A stretch of DNA of 64,000 nt. Source: Saccopteryx bilineata. Its lineage: Eukaryota > Chordata > Mammalia > Chiroptera > Emballonuridae. The DNA lies in assembly GCF_036850765.1 (NCBI RefSeq), contig NC_089495.1:124271033-124335032 (forward strand), given 5' to 3'. A model generated the notes under the pieces. It worked only from the letters and a program-made list of their open reading frames with translations, did no database searches and was not told the DNA's origin. Shown here one piece after another: positions 12,839 to 23,572 of this stretch; within the stretch, counting starts at the first letter, position 1, and each line of letters opens with the position of its first letter. The translations under genes and the position numbers were made by a program.

Positions 12839-12985
12839 GGAAGGAAGGAAGGAAGGAAGGAAGGAAGGAAGGAAGGAAGGAAGGAAGGAAGGAAGGAAGG
12901 AAGGAAGGAAGGGGAAGGGGAAGGGGAAGGGGAGGGGAGGGGAGGGGAGGGGAGGGGAGGGGAGGGGAGGGAAGGAAGGAGGGAG
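12839..12985. repeat. Composite (GGAA)n / (GGGGA)n polypurine tract
   Basis: About 18 uninterrupted GGAA units (12839-12912) are followed by GGGGAA and then GGGGA units. One strand is pure purine for roughly 150 bp, which is typical of a triplex-prone mirror repeat. It ends about 950 bp upstream of v1 exon 2. Confidence 0.95.
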
Positions 12986-13028
12986 GAAGGATAAGTGAAC
13001 ATTACAAGGGCCTCTCTGGAGGACTGCC

Positions 13029-13058
13029 GACACAGCTGACACAGCTGACACAGCTGAC
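13029..13058. repeat. Short 9-bp tandem repeat
   Basis: Just over three copies of CACAGCTGA in tandem. Each contains a CAGCTG E-box. Confidence 0.85.
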
Positions 13059-13639
13059 CCCAGCACTGTGGGTGGGCTCAGATGGCGGGGCTCAGGTGGT
13101 AGGTGGCTGGCTCCACCCTGGATCCCTCCTAAGCAGCAGGTTCTTCTCCAGCTTGTCTTGCTGTGTGTGGGGAAGGCCTCCGCTGGGCCCACCTGGGTGT
13201 CCCTGCAGCTCTCTGAAGGATGGCCTGGTTTTCCAGGTGGCACTCCCCTGGCGCATGTGACCAGGCAGCCATACAGTGGTCACCTGCTGCCCTGTGGCTG
13301 CCCATCCTGGCACCTCTCATATGCACTTGGCTCAGCACCTCAGCAAATCCCTTCAAGTTGGGGCCTGTCGGCCATAAGCCCTGCAAGGATAGAGTGCTGG
13401 GCCACGGGCTGTGGGCAGGGTGGGAGCTCACGTGGCGTGTGGCCTCGTTAATCTGGGCTCTGTTCTTGTTCCTTCTGGCGGTGGGGGAGAGAATAGCTCA
13501 TCCTTCACTAGTCAAAGCCAGCCCCACTGCCCCTGGGTCACAGACCCTGTCCCAGGGAAACCTCAGCCTGAGACAGGTAGACATGGTTATACCAGGGGCT
13601 ACCCAGGCACCCCTCCTCTCTCTCTCCTGCAGTCACTTG

Positions 13640-13795
13640 AACCAACCCCAGAATTTGGAGTATGATGGACTTAGGTTTATTCTGGCCTCACCTCTTTGTA
13701 ACTGTGAGGCCTCAGACAAGTGACTCAACCCCACAGAAACTCAGCTCCCTCCTCTGCAAAATGGGGAAGTGAGGGTTTGGTAGGAAAATGTGTGT
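13640..13795 (+). repeat. MIR element just upstream of v1 exon 2
   Basis: GAGGCCTCAGACAAGTGACT followed by CAGCTCCCTCCTCTGCAAAA and TGGGGAAGTGAGG matches the MIR order (loss of the ACTTAACC/CTGTAAAATGGGG details is age). It ends about 140 bp before the exon 2 acceptor, so it sits in the region that may hold splicing signals. Confidence 0.75.
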
Positions 13796-13932
13796 GAAGG
13801 CTTCATTCCAGTGCTGGCCAGTGGCCCCGTGGTGGTTCCGGAGCCCTGACAAGATCAGAGGGGAGTATATGCCCAATGTTGACCATCTCCCAGAGGCCTC
13901 AAGTGACCTTTGCCCTCTGCCTTTGTCTTTAG

Positions 13933-13989
13933 GAGTCACGCGGACAGCCAGCAGTCGTCTCCGGAAGCTTGGTGACTCGACTGGCCCAG
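13933..13989 (+). CDS. SEPTIN9: SEPTIN9 isoform v1, coding exon 2
   Basis: This internal exon encodes part of the N-terminal extension unique to the longest septin-9 isoform, a basic region linked to microtubule and septin-bundling functions. The acceptor is a pyrimidine-rich stretch ending CTTTGTCTTTAG, and the donor is CCCAG|GTAAGT, close to consensus. The exon is 57 nt: two bases completing a glycine codon, 18 full codons (VTRTASSRLRKLGDSTGP), and one G that starts the codon finished by the shared exon. The human counterpart, from memory, is GTRTSSGRLRRLGDSSGP, so about five residues differ while the basic RLRKLGDS core is kept. The first exon (MKKSYSG) is outside the window, so translation does not start here. 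Identification rests on sequence, phase and splice sites agreeing. Confidence 0.93.
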
Positions 13990-16489
13990 GTAAGTGGCTT
14001 GTTCAGCTTTGGCCACCTTTGTTCATCTGGGGCAAGAGTTACCACTCATAGGCTTGGAAGGGACTCTCCCAAACGTGAGGCCCAGCCTGGACAGGGCAGA
14101 GGTGGAGGGGTTTCAGAGGCTCTGACTCCCAACCTTGGTGCTTGGGGTTGAGTGTATGCAGCTTCTCCCCACTGGGCATTTCTGGGCTCCGTGGCCTGGC
14201 CCCAGTGTGACCATCACTGTTACCTGCCTTGTTCTCTGCTATCATGCCTAGCAACCAGGTCCAGGGCCTCTGCTTGTTCTGGTGGCCTCTTTTCACAAGA
14301 TGCTGGGGCCCCAGAGATGAAGGGGTTGCCTTCCTGAGGAGAAGAGCAGAAATGTGTTGAGGACCTACTAGGTGCCAGACCCAGGCAGGACCAATGGAAG
14401 GGACAGAATGGTGATGTACCAAGCGGGGGCTATGCCCTCACCGAGCAGCATAGAGGAGGGAATGTGCCCCCTGGAGCCCATCTTCCATCTTCCTGACCAG
14501 CCCTGTCCAGCAGACTTCCTGTGACATACCACATCTGTCCCATCCAGTATAGTAGCCACGAGCCACATGTGACTGTGGAACACCGGAAGTATACCTTGTT
14601 AAGTTTACTTTATTTATTCATTCATTTGTATAGAATTATTTAACTAATTTATTTTTAATTAATTTCTACTTAATAGTTACATGTGGTTAGTGGCTGTGGA
14701 ATTTGATAGCTCCAGACCATGCTGACTGCCTGGGCCCCAGAATTCCAAATGTAGGGTTCCTGAGCCTACTTCCGGGGCCAGTGCAGACTTCTCCCCAGCT
14801 CTGTTCTTCAGAGGCCAACGCCTGCCAGTGGGCTAGGCACCCCCCAGATATATGGTGTGGCCAAGGGGCAGCTCTTTGCAGGGAGTGGGAGTGAAAGTGG
14901 GGGTGACATGAGGACATGATGGACAAGCTTTGATGTCCACACATGTGTGTATGAGGCCCCTTTTGGTGCAGGATGGGGCTGAGTGTGGGAAGACAAGGGT
15001 AATGCCTGGCTGGACCCCTCCCTCCCCCGGGGCAGGTAAGTGAGGCACATCTTGGTTAAGCAGTAATCTGGCCCCTCTGCCGTGTCAGCTGCTAACCATT
15101 GGACTGCCCAATTGTTGCTGTTATTTCTGGGGAGCTTTCCTTGGGGGCTCATTGCCTCTGAAACTCTCTGCCTGTGGGGCTGGGTCTTGGGGCTGCCTCA
15201 GTGTGAGGGGCCGGGGAGAGGCCCGCCCTGTGCTTTGAAAGTGAGTCTCAGGAGTGGGGCTCCTTGGGCTAGCTGAATGGACACAGCCTCCTCTGGCTAT
15301 GGCCCTGTGCTCAAACTGGCCATTCTGTGCTGTCAGTACTTGGCGGCTATGACCACGACTCTGCTTGAAAGCCTAAGGCATAATTTGCCAAAGTCCAAAG
15401 CTGGTGATCTGGGTTTTGGATGGGACCTCCTGCTGACATGCAGAATCCTCTCTCTGGGGGCTAGGGGGCTCAGCCAAGACACCCTTTTCTGTCTTCTGGC
15501 TCCCATCTCAGATCTCTGCCTCTCGCGGCTAAGACCTTGGTCCAGCCTCTCAGCCCCCTTCCCTCTGACCCTTGCAAAGTGGCTACATCACACAGGGTGC
15601 TTCTTCTGTTATTTTCAGTTTCCAGAGGCTCTGTGTGACCAGGCCAGGGATGTTCGTTTCTGGTGTGAGCTATGGTCCCTCAGCTCAAACCACACCCACA
15701 GTCAACCTTTTGACAAACTTACTCATTTTCTGTCTTCTTTTTCTAAAAATAGAATTGATAGACATAAAAATATAAAGAATAAAATAAAACACCTCATCCT
15801 GCTTTAGAAACAGGTGTTACTGGTGTAGCGCAAGCCCCTGGGTGACCCCTTCTATGTTCCCTGTACTGCTGAGGTGACCACACATCTGCGTTTAGCACTG
15901 GTCGCTGTGGGCATGTCTGTGCTGTGTGCTACAGACAACAAAAGATAGCCTGAGCACGGGCTGCTGCCCTCTGCTTTTTCACACAGAGAAATGACTTCGA
16001 GATTTATCTGCATGGACCCCTGCAGCTTAGTGCACTTACTCTGACAGTGAGCGAGGGCTCTCCTGGGGGAGGAGGAGGCGGGGTTATCTTCTTGCTGGGC
16101 TGCCACTGGATGGTGTCCTCTGTTACCCTGCTGAAAACCTTCTCCTGTGCACTTCTTTGGGTAGAGTGGCTGGGTTATGGGGACGCCCACCCTGAGCCCT
16201 CCTTAGTGCCCTTCTGGTTTATTCCCCACATTCACCCACTTCCTGGGCCTCGAGCAGCCACTCTGGGCAGCTGTCACCCAGACCACAGTCTCCAGCCAAC
16301 CTTTGCCCTGGTTCCCAGGCACTGTCTGCTTCCTTACCTCCTTGTGGCCTGGCCCAGCCCAGCCCAGCCAGCTGGCCTATCCCTGAGGCCTTTTCCTTCT
16401 GCCCTGACATCTGCTGTGTTGCTGGAATCTGCTTTTTCTCCTTCAAATACCTCTGGGGTCATCATCCCCACTCCCACCATCATCCCTTC
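13990..16489. other. Intronic DNA downstream of v1 exon 2
   Basis: No exon is recognisable. It holds one hAT-type MITE near 14.5 kb. The AT-rich stretch near 15.7-15.8 kb may be an old repeat. Otherwise I see nothing supported. Confidence 0.55.
14500..14725 (+). mobile_element. hAT-type MITE relic (MER3-like)
   Basis: The blocks CCTGTCCAGCAGACTTCCTG, AGTAGCCACGAGCCACATGT, an AT-rich centre and ACATGTGGTTAGTGGCTGTG follow an old mammalian palindromic DNA element that I recall as MER3-like. The ends are diverged and the family name is from memory. Confidence 0.55.
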
Positions 16490-16910
16490 TGTAGTGGGTT
16501 GAATACTGCCTCCTCCCCCGTTCATATTTACCCAGAACTGCAGAAAGTGGCCTGATTTGGAAAGAGGTCTTTTACAGGCATGGCTAGTTCAGAATCTTGA
16601 TGGGAGGTCATATCAGAGTTAGGGTGGGCCCTCAACCCAGTGGCTGGGGTCTTTATGAGAAGAGGAGAGACAGACACATGGGGAGAAGGAAGCCATGTGA
16701 TGACAGAGGCAGGGAATGGAGTGATGAGCCACAGCCAGATGGCCACCTGAGGCCACCAAAAGCTGGAAGAATCAAGGAAAGACTTCCCCTAGAATCTCTG
16801 ACACCTGGACTTTGGACTTCTGCTTCTAGAACTGTGAGATAATCCATTTCTATTATTTTGAGCTCCTCTGTTTATGGGAATTCGTTACAGTCATCCCAGG
16901 AAACTAGCCT
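16490..16910 (+). repeat. Solo LTR of an ERVL-MaLR (MLT1/MST-like) element, sense
   Basis: It starts TGTAGTGGGTTGAATACTGC, contains AGGGTGGGCCCTCAACCCAG, TCTTTATGAGAAGAGGAGAG, GAAGCCATGTGATGACAGAG and TTCTAGAACTGTGAGATAAT, and ends near CCCAGGAAACTAGCCT. This order is that of the mammalian apparent LTR retrotransposons. There is no internal retroviral sequence next to it, so it is a solo LTR. Confidence 0.75.
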
Positions 16911-17308
16911 ACCTTCCCACCTGGTTATTGTGGGTAGATGGCCCTCTCACAGAAAGATTTCCCTAAAATGCTGTGTATCTGGGCAGGCCTCCTCCGCACC
17001 CTCACCTCCTTGCTCCCCCCTGCACACATCCCTCCTTTAGGGAAGGCTTCCTAGCTCCTGGCCCAGCTAGGGTCCCACCCAGTGAGCACCCAACCTGACA
17101 ATCAGAAACTCAGCCATACTCATTGTCAGTCATCGTCCTGTAGACAGTCAGCACTGGAGGGGCGGGGCCTGTCTGGCTTTTCCCTGTTTCTTTAGGGCAC
17201 GGGAGGCTGGGTAACAGGCTCCATCGAGGGGATTATTTATAGCGGACCTTGTCATGGTCCTGTTACTCAAAGAACCCTGGGAGCCTCTTACCTTTCTCCT
17301 TGAACACC

Positions 17309-18634
17309 ATGAGCTTTAGCACCTACTCCAGCTTCCCTGCCAACTACCGGACTCCAGGCTCCATGCTGTCACCCAGCCACCAGCTGGCCAGCAGTGTGGC
17401 CAGTCTGTGCAGGCACCGGGGGCTCAGGCTCTGGATCTCTGTGTCCCACTCCACCAGCATCTGGGGTGGCTGGGCACCTGGGGGCCTGGCCACAGGGATG
17501 GCCAGGGTTCTGTTGGCCATAGGGACATCTAGAGTGAGAAGAAGACTATGCAATGCCTAAATGACCAACTGACCTCCTACCTGGAGGGGGTGAGGAGCCT
17601 GGAGGCTGATCATCAGAGACTGGAGACTAAAATCTGAAACACGAGAGAAGAAGGAACCCCAGGTCAGAGACTGGGGCTATTACTTCAAGACCATGGAGGA
17701 CCTGAGGGCTCAAATCTTTGCAAGTTCTGTGGACTATGCCCACATCATTCTGCGGGTTGACAGTGACCATCATGCTGCTGATGACTACAGGGTCAAATAT
17801 GAGACAGGACTGGCCATCACCAGTCTATAGAGAGTGACGTCGTGGGCTCCAGAAGGTCACTGATGACACCAATGTCACGCAGCTGCAGCTGGAAACAGAG
17901 ACCAGGAGTGTCTGGGAGAAGCTGCTCCTCATGAAGAAGGTCCACAAGGAGTTAGTAGATGGTCTACAAAGCGAGACTGCCAACTCTGGCTTGACGGTGG
18001 GGTTGGATGCCACCAAATCTCTGGACTTCAGCAATATCACAGCAGCCATCTGGACCCAGGATGATGAGCTGGCTCAAAAGAAGAGAGAGGATCCAAACAA
18101 GTACTGGTCCCGGCAGACTGAGGAAAGCGACACAGTGGTCACCTCACAGACTGCTGAGACAGGAGCTGTTGAGATGACACTCACGGAGCTGAGACACATG
18201 GTACAGTCCTTGGACAGTGACCTGGACTTGGTGAAAAGCCTGCGGGCCAGCTGGGGGAGCAGCCCGAGGGAGGGGAAGACATGCTGTGCCACACAGAGGG
18301 GACAGCTCAGCAGGACCCCGCTGCACCTGGTGTCAGAGCCGGCCCAGACCCGGGCGGAGGGGCAGCAGCAGGCCCAGGAGTGTGAGGCCCTGCTGTACAT
18401 CAAGGTTACTACCTACCACCATCTGCTAAAAGAAGGAGAGGACTTCAATCTTAGTGACACCAGCAACTCCATGCTGTCCATCCAGACGACCACCCCTGCA
18501 GGAATACGGATGGCAAAGTGGTGTCTGAGGTCAACGGCACCAACGTTCTGAGGCATAAAAGGCAGCAGAAGAGGGCACCCCTTGTGGGGAGCAGGGGGGC
18601 CAATAAAATGTCCAGAGATCAGAGAAATAAAAAA
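17309..18634 (+). pseudogene. KRT18: Processed pseudogene of keratin 18
   Basis: Keratin 18 is a type I intermediate-filament protein of simple epithelia. An intronless copy begins at ATG 17309 (MSFSTYSSF...), then gives head-domain matches (NYRTPGS, APSH-like), the rod start, and recognisable rod segments such as YFKTMEDLRAQIFA, ANSGLTVGLDATKS, VVTSQTAETGAVEMTLTEL and EEGEDF-like sequence, and ends with VVSEVNGTNVLRH. Reading is broken: there is a stop at 17558-17560, an in-frame TGA near 17636, several frame changes, and the normal stop after RH is lost. The 3' UTR keeps AATAAA at 18603 followed by an A-rich run, into which a SINE inserted. No introns plus a poly-A remnant indicate LINE-mediated retrocopying. 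It is not expected to be functional. Confidence 0.93.
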
Positions 18635-18842
18635 GAGCCCTAGTTGGGTAGCCCAATGAATAGTGTCCACCCAGTGCACATGGGTTCAACCCTAGTCAGG
18701 ACGTGTATGAGAAGCAATCAATGAGTGCACAACTAAATGGAACAACTAAATAAAACAACAGGTTGATGCCTCTCTCTCTCTCTCTCTCTCTCCATTCCCC
18801 ACTATCTCTTTCAAATCAATGGAAAAAATTAAAAAATAAAAA
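18635..18842 (+). mobile_element. tRNA-derived bat SINE (short variant)
   Basis: The head GAGCCCTAGTTGGGTAGCCC is a degraded tRNA-like promoter. It is followed by GGGTTCAACCCTAGTCAGGA (B-box-like), TGTATGAGAAGCAATCAATG, a (CT)n tract and an A-rich tail. It inserted into the poly-A remnant of the KRT18 pseudogene and is directly followed by another SINE. Confidence 0.85.
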
Positions 18843-18844
18843 GA

Positions 18845-19253
18845 GGCCCTGGCCGGTTGGCTCAGCGGTAGAGCGTCGGCCTAGCGTGCGGAGGACCCGG
18901 GTTCGATTCCCAGCCAGGGCACACAGGAGAAGCGCCCATTTGCTTCTCCACCCCTCCGCCGCGCTTTCTTCTCTGTCTCTCTCTTCCCCTCCCGCAGCCA
19001 AGGCTCCATTGGAGCGAAGATGGCCCGGGCGCTGGGGATGGCTCTGTGGCCTCTGCCTCAGGCACTAGAGTGGCTCTGGTCGCAACATGGTGACGCCCAG
19101 GATGGGCAGAGCATCGTCCCCTGGTGGGCAGAGCATCGCCCCATGGTGGGCGTGCCGGGTGGATCCTGGTCGGGCGCATGCGGGAGTCTGTCTGACTGTC
19201 TCTCCCTGTTTCCAGCTTCAGAAAAATGCAAAAAAAAAAAAAAAAAAAAAAAA
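18845..19253 (+). mobile_element. Full-length Rhin-1-like SINE
   Basis: The element opens GGCCCTGGCCGGTTGGCTCA. A-box-like (TGGCTCAGCGGTAGAG) and B-box-like (GGGTTCGATTCCC) RNA polymerase III promoter motifs are intact. A body with GGAGAAGCGCCCATTTGCTT and TGGGCAGAGCATCG repeats follows, and it ends in about 23 consecutive A's. Low divergence between it and the copies at 19626 and 39920 suggests fairly recent activity. It is the best single marker of bat origin, known from rhinolophoid bats. Confidence 0.9.
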
Positions 19254-19443
19254 GAAATAAAAAAGAATGCTGGGCTTCCCTTTTCCCACAAGATAAACTC
19301 AAACCTAAGCCCCTCCAGCCTCGCAGTCTTGCTCCCTCCCCGCCTGTGCCCAGTGCTCAGGTCTCCCACGGGTCACAGCCCGCACTTTCTCATCGCCTTC
19401 TCCTTCCAGGGTGCTGTGGACCCAGGCTGTCAGTCCCCTAGGA

Positions 19444-20124
19444 CAGTGGTCCCCAACCCCCAGGCTGCGAACCGGTACCGGTCCGTGGGCCATTTGGTAC
19501 TGGTCCACAGAGAAAGAATAAATAACTTACATTATTTCCATTTTATTTATATTTAAGTCTGAATGATGTTATATTTTTAAAAAATGACCAGATTTGCTCT
19601 GTTACATCTGTCTAAGACTCACTCTTTTATTTTTTTGTATTTTTCTGAAGCTGGAAATGGGGAGGCAGTCAGACAGACTCCCGCATGCGCCCGACCGAGA
19701 TCCACCCGGCACGCCCACCAGGGGGCGATGCTCTGCCCATCCGGGGCGTCGCTCTGTTGGGACCAGAGCTACTCTAGCGCCTGAGGCAGAGGCCACAGAG
19801 CCATCCTCAGCGCCTGGGCCATCTTTGCTCCAATGGAGCCTTGGCTGCAGGAGGGAAGAGAGAAACAGAGAGGAAGGAGAGGGGGAGGGGTGGAGAAGCA
19901 GATGGGCGCTTCTCCTGTGTGCCCTGGCCGGGAATCGAACCTGGGACTTCCACACACCAGGCCAACACTCTACCACTGAGCCAACTGGCCAGGGCCTAAG
20001 ACTCACTCTTGATGCTTGTCTCGGTCACGTGATACATTTATCCATCCCACCCTAAAGGCTGGTCCGTGAAAATATTTTCTGACATTAAACCAGTTCGTGG
20101 CCCAAAAAAGGTTGGGGACCACTG
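19444..20124 (+). mobile_element. Non-autonomous hAT DNA transposon, split by a SINE
   Basis: Terminal inverted repeats are CAGTGGTCCCCAACC on the left and GGTTGGGGACCACTG on the right, with subterminal GAACCGGTACCGGTCCGTGG and its counterparts. The flanks are CCCTAGGA (19436-19443) and CCCTAGAG (20125-20132), an 8-bp target duplication typical of hAT elements. No transposase frame is present. Without the nested SINE the element is about 300 bp. Confidence 0.88.
19626..19996 (-). mobile_element. Rhin-1-like SINE nested in the hAT element
   Basis: A reversed copy of the Rhin-1-like SINE, ending in CCAACTGGCCAGGGCC. Perfect 13-bp target duplications TAAGACTCACTCT lie at 19613-19625 and 19997-20009, so insertion limits are exact. 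It is younger than the hAT element that it splits. Confidence 0.92.
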
Positions 20125-20389
20125 CCCTAGAGCAGTTCAGCCTTGGGGATTTCTGTACCCTCCCCCCATAGGCCTGGGCACACAGCAGTGGGCAGTAAAT
20201 GTTATTGAACTGAATTCTGTAGGAGAAGCTTGGGGGAACCTGCCAAGAACAAATTTAAATAGAAGTATCAGCCTTTTTCTGCCTGAATTGAAGTGTAGCC
20301 TTTCCTCTCGTTTGCTTTCTGGGGAAGAAATTTATGGAGAACGTGATGTCTCCAGGGTGGAGAAGGAGAGGTGAACCCAATCTGCAGGG

Positions 20390-20530
20390 CTGTGGGTTTA
20401 AATGTAATTACTAACACAAAATGAAACTTCAGTTCCTCAGTAGCACTGGCCACACATGGCTGCCACATTAGACCTGGCAGAGACAGAACAGTGACATCAC
20501 TGTAGGAAGCTGTGCTGGGCAGTGCTGGCC
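20390..20530 (-). mobile_element. hAT-type MITE fragment (MER3-like)
   Basis: CTTCAGTTCCTCAGTAGCAC, CTGGCCACACATGGCTGCCA and the terminal GCTGGGCAGTGCTGG fit half of the palindromic element also seen at 14500-14725. The family name is from memory. Confidence 0.5.
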
Positions 20531-21267
20531 GGGGTCATTTATACTTGTTGGATCCTGGAATTCACGATTCACCCAGCGAGCACGTGCCGGGTGCCTGCTG
20601 AGCCAGCAGAATGTTGGGTACCGCTCCTGGCAGAATTTTCAGTATTCTGGGGGGGGGGGGGTAGTTTATACTCAGGGGCCCCGGGGCAGACCCTACCAAG
20701 GACCTGCCCCACTAGCTCCACCCCACTAGCTCGCCAGCTCCCATGCTGTCCACCATGCAGGCAGCTGGGGCCTCCTTCAGGAGAGATGCCTTAGCTCTCG
20801 GCTCCAGCCAGGCTGCCGCCCGTGATGGGTGGCTGAGTGTGAGGCCGTTAGCAGTGGTGTTGGCCCCACATGGGCCACTTCTCTCCATTTTCCTGGTTTC
20901 CTTCCACACTGTCCTGGAAGGACTCCTAAAGCAACAGGCCGGCCCAGGCTGTCTGCACCAGTCAACCCTGTGGTATTCCCAAGGGCAGAGTTTCTGGGTT
21001 GTATTTATTTAGGAACAACCAAAACTTGAGGCACAATAAAAAGTGGAGAGAAGATTCCAGAGAGGTATGCAGTCGGCCCCAGGCCTGGAGTCCGTCCTGC
21101 TCTGGGAGGCTGGAGGCGGCCAGACTGGGTCCACCCTGAGGGTCTCCGCTGGCTGCCCACCTGCTGGCAGGTATGGTAGCGGTGGCCACAGGAAGTCGAG
21201 GGAGGCAGTCAGGGTGGAACGCCTTTACTTTTTACTCAGGGAAACAAACTTCAGTGGCTGAATCTTT

Positions 21268-21626
21268 ATTTTTTTTTGAGAGAGACAGGAAGGGAGAGAG
21301 ATGAGAAGCATCAACTCATAGTTGCGGCACCTTAGTTGTTCATTGATTGCTTTCTCATATGTGCCTTGACCTGGGTCGCAGCTGAGCCAGTGACCCTTGC
21401 TCAAGCCAGTGGCCTTGGGCTTCAAGCCGGTGACCTTTGTGCTCAAGCCAGCAACCGTGAGGTCATGTCAGTGATCCCATGCTCAAAACAGGGACCCTGT
21501 GCTCAAGTGGAGACCCTTCGCTCAAGCCAGATGAGCCCACATTCAAGCCAGTGACCTCAGGGTTTCTAACCTGGACCTCAGTGTCCGAAGTTTACGCTCT
21601 GTCCACTACACCACCACCAGTCAGGC
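21268..21626 (-). mobile_element. tRNA-derived bat SINE (long variant), minus orientation
   Basis: A T run and GA-rich tail, ATGAGAAGCATCAACTCATA, TGATTGCTTTCTCATATGTG, tandem CTCAAGCCAGTGACC variants and a reversed tRNA-like head. Target duplications AGTGGCTGAATCTTT (21253-21267) and AGTGGTTGAATCTTT (21627-21641) define the ends. Confidence 0.9.
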
Positions 21627-21929
21627 AGTGGTTGAATCTTTTAAAGTGAGAGGTTGCATAGGCCTAGAGCTTGGAGCTCATCATGGAGGATTGCAAATAC
21701 TTGCGTTAGGGGAGGGGACCGGGAGAGGCAGCAGAAAATCTGAGCCTGGGGCCTCAGAAAGTGTCAAAAGCACCTGGATGCTTGCTCCTTTCCTTCTGGC
21801 CTGGTGTTCATTGCTTGGGGCACCTGGGCATACCCATTACTTTTGTGTCCCCTCCCAGTTGGGTGTGGGGAGACACAGATGTGCTTCGTGGAAGGGACCA
21901 GAGAAGTGTCTTTATAGATGAAGCAGCTC

Positions 21930-22075
21930 TTACTCTTCCTCCTCACCCCGCACTGGGTCCTCCAAGATGATGGTGACATCAAAGACAAAGAGACCCAGAG
22001 TATATCGGTCACGGATGCAGGTATGTCGGGTGAAGGACAGAGACACCACCTCAAGAACTGTCTGAAAGGGGGTGT
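21930..22075 (-). other. Unrecognised coding-like stretch, minus strand
   Basis: On the minus strand a CCCCCTTTCAG acceptor-like motif (near 22062) is followed by an open frame with gene-like codon choice (C or G in many third positions), including the segment FTRHTCIRDRYTLGLFVFDV, and a stop after EDPVRGEEEE. I do not recognise the protein. It could be a pseudogene fragment, an exon of an unknown minus-strand transcript, or chance. No partner exon was found. Confidence 0.2.
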
Positions 22076-23124
22076 TGGGCAAGTGTGTCCACCCTAGGGT
22101 GTGGGCAGGCGGGGTGGCCAGGAGCTGGGGCTTTCTGGCTGGCACGAGCCGTTTCCAGAAGGTGTGGCCTGGGTGGGGGTCCTGCCTCCCTGGGACAGCC
22201 AAGTGTTGGTTTTCCTTGGGAAGTGCAGCATAGAAGGAGGCCAGCCCCTCATGGGACTGCGCACTCTGTTTACTATGCCTGGTGCGCCTGGTGAATCTAA
22301 GGCAGGGAGAAAGCCATGTGGGGCACCCGTGTTGGGGACAGACACCTGGCCTGGCTTGGTGAGTTGCCCCCTGAGTGGTGGGTGCTGGAGAGGAGGCTGG
22401 GACTCAATGAGCAGTGGCAGGGGGCTGACTGTCCCCATCTCTTGCTGCCTAGCCTCACCAGGCCTCTGTGCTGGCCTCTGAGCTGGCTCATGACTAACTT
22501 AGGCCTCATCTAAGCCAATAGGTGCTGCCAGGTTTTTGGTTTCAAATTATCCCCCACTTGGGCCAAAATGCTTGGAGTTTTAGGCAGAGTAGGGAAATGG
22601 ACCCTGAGCCAAACTATGCAGGGGGAAAACTGAGGGCCAAGGCTGTGCTCAGCAGCCGCACCAACCACAGCAGTGAGATCTACCACGTGCTTGGCTGGTG
22701 CCTGCAGGAGGCAACCGGGATGCACAACCTGGCTACGGCCCTGCCTCTCGTCCTGGCCCACCAGCCAGCCTGGCTCTGCGGCTTTGTGGGGTCTTCCTGG
22801 GCCTGCTGTCACCACTGGAATTGGTGCTGGAGAGTCCCATTGGCATTAAAAGTGTTTTTTTATAGATTTTCTGCAGCTTCTCAATTTAATACAATGAACA
22901 TGTGTTACATTTATCATCAGAAAAATCCATAAGGAAGGTTTTTTAAACTTGGAAAAGAGATTAAATAACCAAAAAAATTTTTTTCCATAATACCCATTGC
23001 TCTAACTCAACTATTGTTGGTGGTTGGTTTAGTGTTGTGTTTTAGAATGAAGTGTCATCAGTAGAGAACATTATATGGGGAGCTTGGCTCTTTAGTTTGT
23101 GGCTCCTGTATGAGTGAGTGAATT

Positions 23125-23572
23125 ATCTCTGTGCTAACAAGCTTCCACATCCTGGGGGCTTAAAACAATAGAAACGTATTCTCCTGCAGTTCTGGAGGCC
23201 GACAGTCTGAAATCATGGTGTCAGCAGGGCTATGCTCCCTCCGAATCCCGACCCCTTCCTACTTCTGGGGGCTACCGGCATTCCTTGGCTGATGGCTGCA
23301 TCTGTCCTATCTCTAAGGTGAACATCTTCCCATCTCTTTGCTCTGTCTTCACATCCCCGCCTGTATGGCTGTCGGATGTCTCTCTGCCTCCTTCTTCTAT
23401 GTATGTAAAATGGTATTTAGGGTCTACCCCCACAATCCAGGATAATCTCCTCACCTCAAGATCTGTCACTTAATCCCATCTGCCAAGATTCTTTCTCCAA
23501 ATAAGGTCTCTTTCCCAGGTTCCAGGGATTTGGATGCAATATCTTTGGGGACCACTGTTCAGCTCACCACAG
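23125..23572 (-). repeat. Solo LTR of an ERVL-MaLR element, antisense
   Basis: CTTAAAACAATAGAAACGTA, TTCTGGAGGCCGACAGTCTG, GGCATTCCTTGGCTGATGGC, AATCCAGGATAATCTCCTCA, CTCCAAATAAGGTC and the end ACTGTTCAGCTCACCACA follow a reversed MLT1/MST-like LTR. No internal retroviral sequence adjoins it. Confidence 0.75.

Larger units (their letters stand above)
10086..13639. other. Intronic DNA between the minisatellite and v1 exon 2
   Basis: No exon is recognisable. It contains a MIR, an old L1-like repeat, a GGAA-type purine tract and a short 9-bp tandem repeat (listed separately). The rest appears unique, with no supported gene. Confidence 0.6.

Noticed and set aside
12682..13260. 192-codon frame with KEGR repeats
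   Set aside because: It is the GGAA/GGGGA polypurine tract read as protein.
17931..17960. ATGAAGAAG as candidate SEPTIN9 v1 exon 1 (MKK...)
   Set aside because: It lies within the KRT18 pseudogene rod domain, downstream of v1 exon 2, and does not continue SYSG.
18845..18935. Possible tRNA gene (intact-looking A and B boxes)
   Set aside because: The sequence is the tRNA-like head of a Rhin-1-like SINE, continuing into the SINE body and poly-A tail. The cloverleaf is not maintained.
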